From positions 372,001 through 436,000 of the forward strand of contig NZ_JBGCCH010000003.1 in assembly GCF_041261205.1 (NCBI RefSeq): a stretch of DNA of 64,000 bases. Reading direction: 5' to 3'. Each line of letters begins with the position of its first letter. Position 1 is the stretch's first letter. This stretch comes from Catenulispora sp. MAP5-51 (GTDB lineage Bacteria; Actinomycetota; Actinomycetes; Streptomycetales; Catenulisporaceae). Below the pieces are notes generated by a model. That model saw nothing but the letters and a program-made list of their open reading frames with translations. It had not been told where the DNA came from and did not search any database. The position numbers were made by a program, and so were the translations under genes. Positions 62,800 to 64,000 of this stretch are shown here, one piece after another.

Positions 62800-62805
62800 T
62801 AGGGT
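62800..62805 (+). promoter_or_regulatory. -10 box TAGGGT for a probable leaderless transcript
   Basis: TAGGGT ends seven bases before GTG 62813. The intervening GGGG is too close to serve as a ribosome site. Confidence 0.45.
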
Positions 62806-62812
62806 TGGGGCC

Positions 62813-63553
62813 GTGGAGAGGATCGGAACCGAAGCCGGAGCCCGGATCCTGGTGGTCGAGGACGACGCCGGGATCGCCCAGTCGCTGGTCCGCGGCCTGG
62901 CCCGGGCCGGGTACGTGGTCGACACCGCGAGCACCGGCGCGGACGCGCTCGACGCCCCGCCGGCCGACGTGGTGCTGCTCGACCTGGGTCTGCCGGACCT
63001 GGACGGCGTCGAGGTGTGCCGGCGCCTGCGCCGTCGGGGCGACGCGGCGATCATCGTCGTGACCGCCCGCGGCGAGGAGCGCGACCGGGTCGCGACCCTG
63101 GACGAGGGCGCCGATGACTACCTGGTGAAACCGTTCGGCCTGGCCGAGCTGCTGGCCAGAGTGCGCGCGGTGCTGCGCCGGGTCCGCCCGGCGGGACCCG
63201 CGGTGTACCTGCACGGACCGCTGGCCGTGGACCCGCGCACCCGCCGCGTCTCCGTCTCGGGCGCCGAGGTGATGCTCACGCCGAAGGAGTTCGACATCCT
63301 CGAGTGCCTGACCGCCGACCCGGGCCGCGTGGTCTCCCGGCAGGAGCTGCTGGAGCGGGCCTGGGACGCGAACTGGTACGGGCCGACGAAGGTGCTCGAC
63401 GTCCACGTCGCCGCGCTGCGCCGCAAGCTCGGGGTCGAGGGGCTGGTCGAGACCGTGTACGGACGCGGGTTCCGGCTCGGCCGGGTCGCCGCGCCGACGG
63501 TACCGGCCGTACCGGGATCTCAGCAGCCCGCGCCGCCCCCGTCAGAAGCCTGA
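62813..63553 (+). CDS. OmpR/PhoB-family response regulator
   Basis: A 246-residue regulator. The receiver has VVEDDAGIAQSLVRGLARAG, phospho-acceptor Asp in VVLLDLGLPDLDG and the Lys in DDYLVKPFGLAEL. The winged helix (about 145-225) has LTPKEFDILECLTADPGRVV, SRQELLERAWDANW, VLDVHVAALRRKLG and ETVYGRGFRLG. A Pro/Ala tail ends it. GTG 62813 is the start. The paired kinase begins four bases after its stop. Confidence 0.93.
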   Translation: MERIGTEAGARILVVEDDAGIAQSLVRGLARAGYVVDTASTGADALDAPPADVVLLDLGLPDLDGVEVCRRLRRRGDAAIIVVTARGEERDRVATLDEGADDYLVKPFGLAELLARVRAVLRRVRPAGPAVYLHGPLAVDPRTRRVSVSGAEVMLTPKEFDILECLTADPGRVVSRQELLERAWDANWYGPTKVLDVHVAALRRKLGVEGLVETVYGRGFRLGRVAAPTVPAVPGSQQPAPPPSEA

Positions 63554-63557
63554 CCCG

Positions 63558-64000
63558 ATGACCCGCCGCATCGCCCTGGCCTTCGCCGTGCTCGTCGCGG
63601 TCCTGCTCGTGGCCGCCGTCCTGCCGCTCGGCGCGGCGATGCAGTCGCGCGAGGAGCAGTCGTTCCGGTTCGCCACCATCTCCGACGCGCGCCAGCTGAC
63701 CGCCGCCGCCGAGGAGACCCTCGACGACCACCATGCCCCCGGGCCGATGGACCAGGCGGTCGCCGACGCGCAGCGGCATGGGGACTGCGCGGCCGTCTAC
63801 ACCGCCGCGGCGACCGTCATCGCCTCGACCGCCTGCGGCACCGCGAAGGACGCCTCGGCGGTCGCCCTGGCCCGCCGCGCGCTCTCGGCCCGTACCCAGA
63901 TCGTCGCCCGCGACGGGGACTGGCTGCGTGCGGCGATCCCGGTCGGCGACGACGACGATGCCGGCGCCGTGGTCTTCGCGCGCTCGGCTGAATCGCTTGA
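63558..64000 (+). CDS. Sensor histidine kinase, N-terminal part only (cut by window edge)
   Basis: Opens at ATG 63558, four bases after the regulator's stop, and stays open to base 64000, about 147 residues. TM1 is at about 4-28 (RIALAFAVLVAVLLVAAVLP), followed by an external sensor region with two Cys (HGDCAAVY and STACGTAK) and an Asp-rich turn (VGDDDDAG). No kinase motifs are reached before the edge, so the call rests on position and layout. Confidence 0.78.
   Translation, partial: MTRRIALAFAVLVAVLLVAAVLPLGAAMQSREEQSFRFATISDARQLTAAAEETLDDHHAPGPMDQAVADAQRHGDCAAVYTAAATVIASTACGTAKDASAVALARRALSARTQIVARDGDWLRAAIPVGDDDDAGAVVFARSAESL

Larger units (their letters stand above)
62451..62812. other. 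362-bp divergent intergenic region
   Basis: Holds the promoter for the cytochrome operon and the start of the second two-component system. The octamer TCTGGCGC occurs twice (62575-62582 and 62735-62742), the first within a TGGCGCCA palindrome; these could be binding sites for the adjacent response regulator. No gene is supported. Confidence 0.45.

Overview
The window reads as about 64 kb of chromosome from a high-GC, mycelial-type actinobacterium. Codons are strongly GC3-biased, GTG starts are common, and many genes overlap by four bases. The gene families are actinobacterial: an acyl-CoA carboxylase with an epsilon subunit, LppX/LprG-like and LolA-like exported proteins, a peptidoglycan-active SLT protein, and GtrA-purK-purE. 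The blocks birA-pccB-epsilon-maf and nuoABCHIJKLMN-htpX match orders I remember from Streptomyces. Two secreted acid-type S53 peptidases, an alpha-galactosidase and a GH5 glycosidase fit an acid-tolerant soil saprophyte. Something near Catenulisporales or Streptomycetales is plausible, but this is inference.

Layout. 0-5.6 kb: birA (cut by the window edge), a wrecked TnpB gene, pccB and its epsilon subunit, a lipoprotein and maf. 5.7-9.6 kb: a membrane protein, a divergent polysaccharide deacetylase coupled to a secreted beta-propeller protein, and fdhD. 9.7-13.5 kb: a heterodimeric ABC exporter. 14-20.7 kb: an SLT-domain protein, panE, a POT peptide transporter, a two-component system and two GtrA proteins. 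21-27 kb: purK-purE and a 1427-residue membrane Ser/Thr kinase with an unusual repetitive linker. 27.2-38.1 kb: a ten-gene Complex I operon (nuoA,B,C,H,I,J,K,L,M,N) lacking nuoD, E, F and G, in which NuoI carries a 450-residue low-complexity tail. 38.1-41.6 kb: htpX, an orphan ABC-2 permease, a LolA-like protein and yajQ. A 0.2 kb element with 26-bp inverted ends follows. 41.9-49.8 kb: two S53 peptidases, a GH36 alpha-galactosidase and a divergent GH5 enzyme. 50-64 kb: a sigma factor fused to a zinc-finger, membrane and CAP domain; a fructosamine-kinase-like protein; three regulator/enzyme pairs (TetR/alcohol dehydrogenase, TlpA-like/TetR, MFS/XRE); YdcF and a DnaQ-like exonuclease; a split cytochrome b operon; and a second two-component system running off the right edge.

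Themes. Energy metabolism is represented twice by incomplete or split systems, the partial Complex I and a cytochrome b without Rieske or cytochrome c genes here. Envelope biology recurs throughout. Several genes appear to be transcribed without leaders: a TANNNT box lies 6-8 bases before the start codon and no Shine-Dalgarno is visible. No tRNA, rRNA or CRISPR array was recognised.
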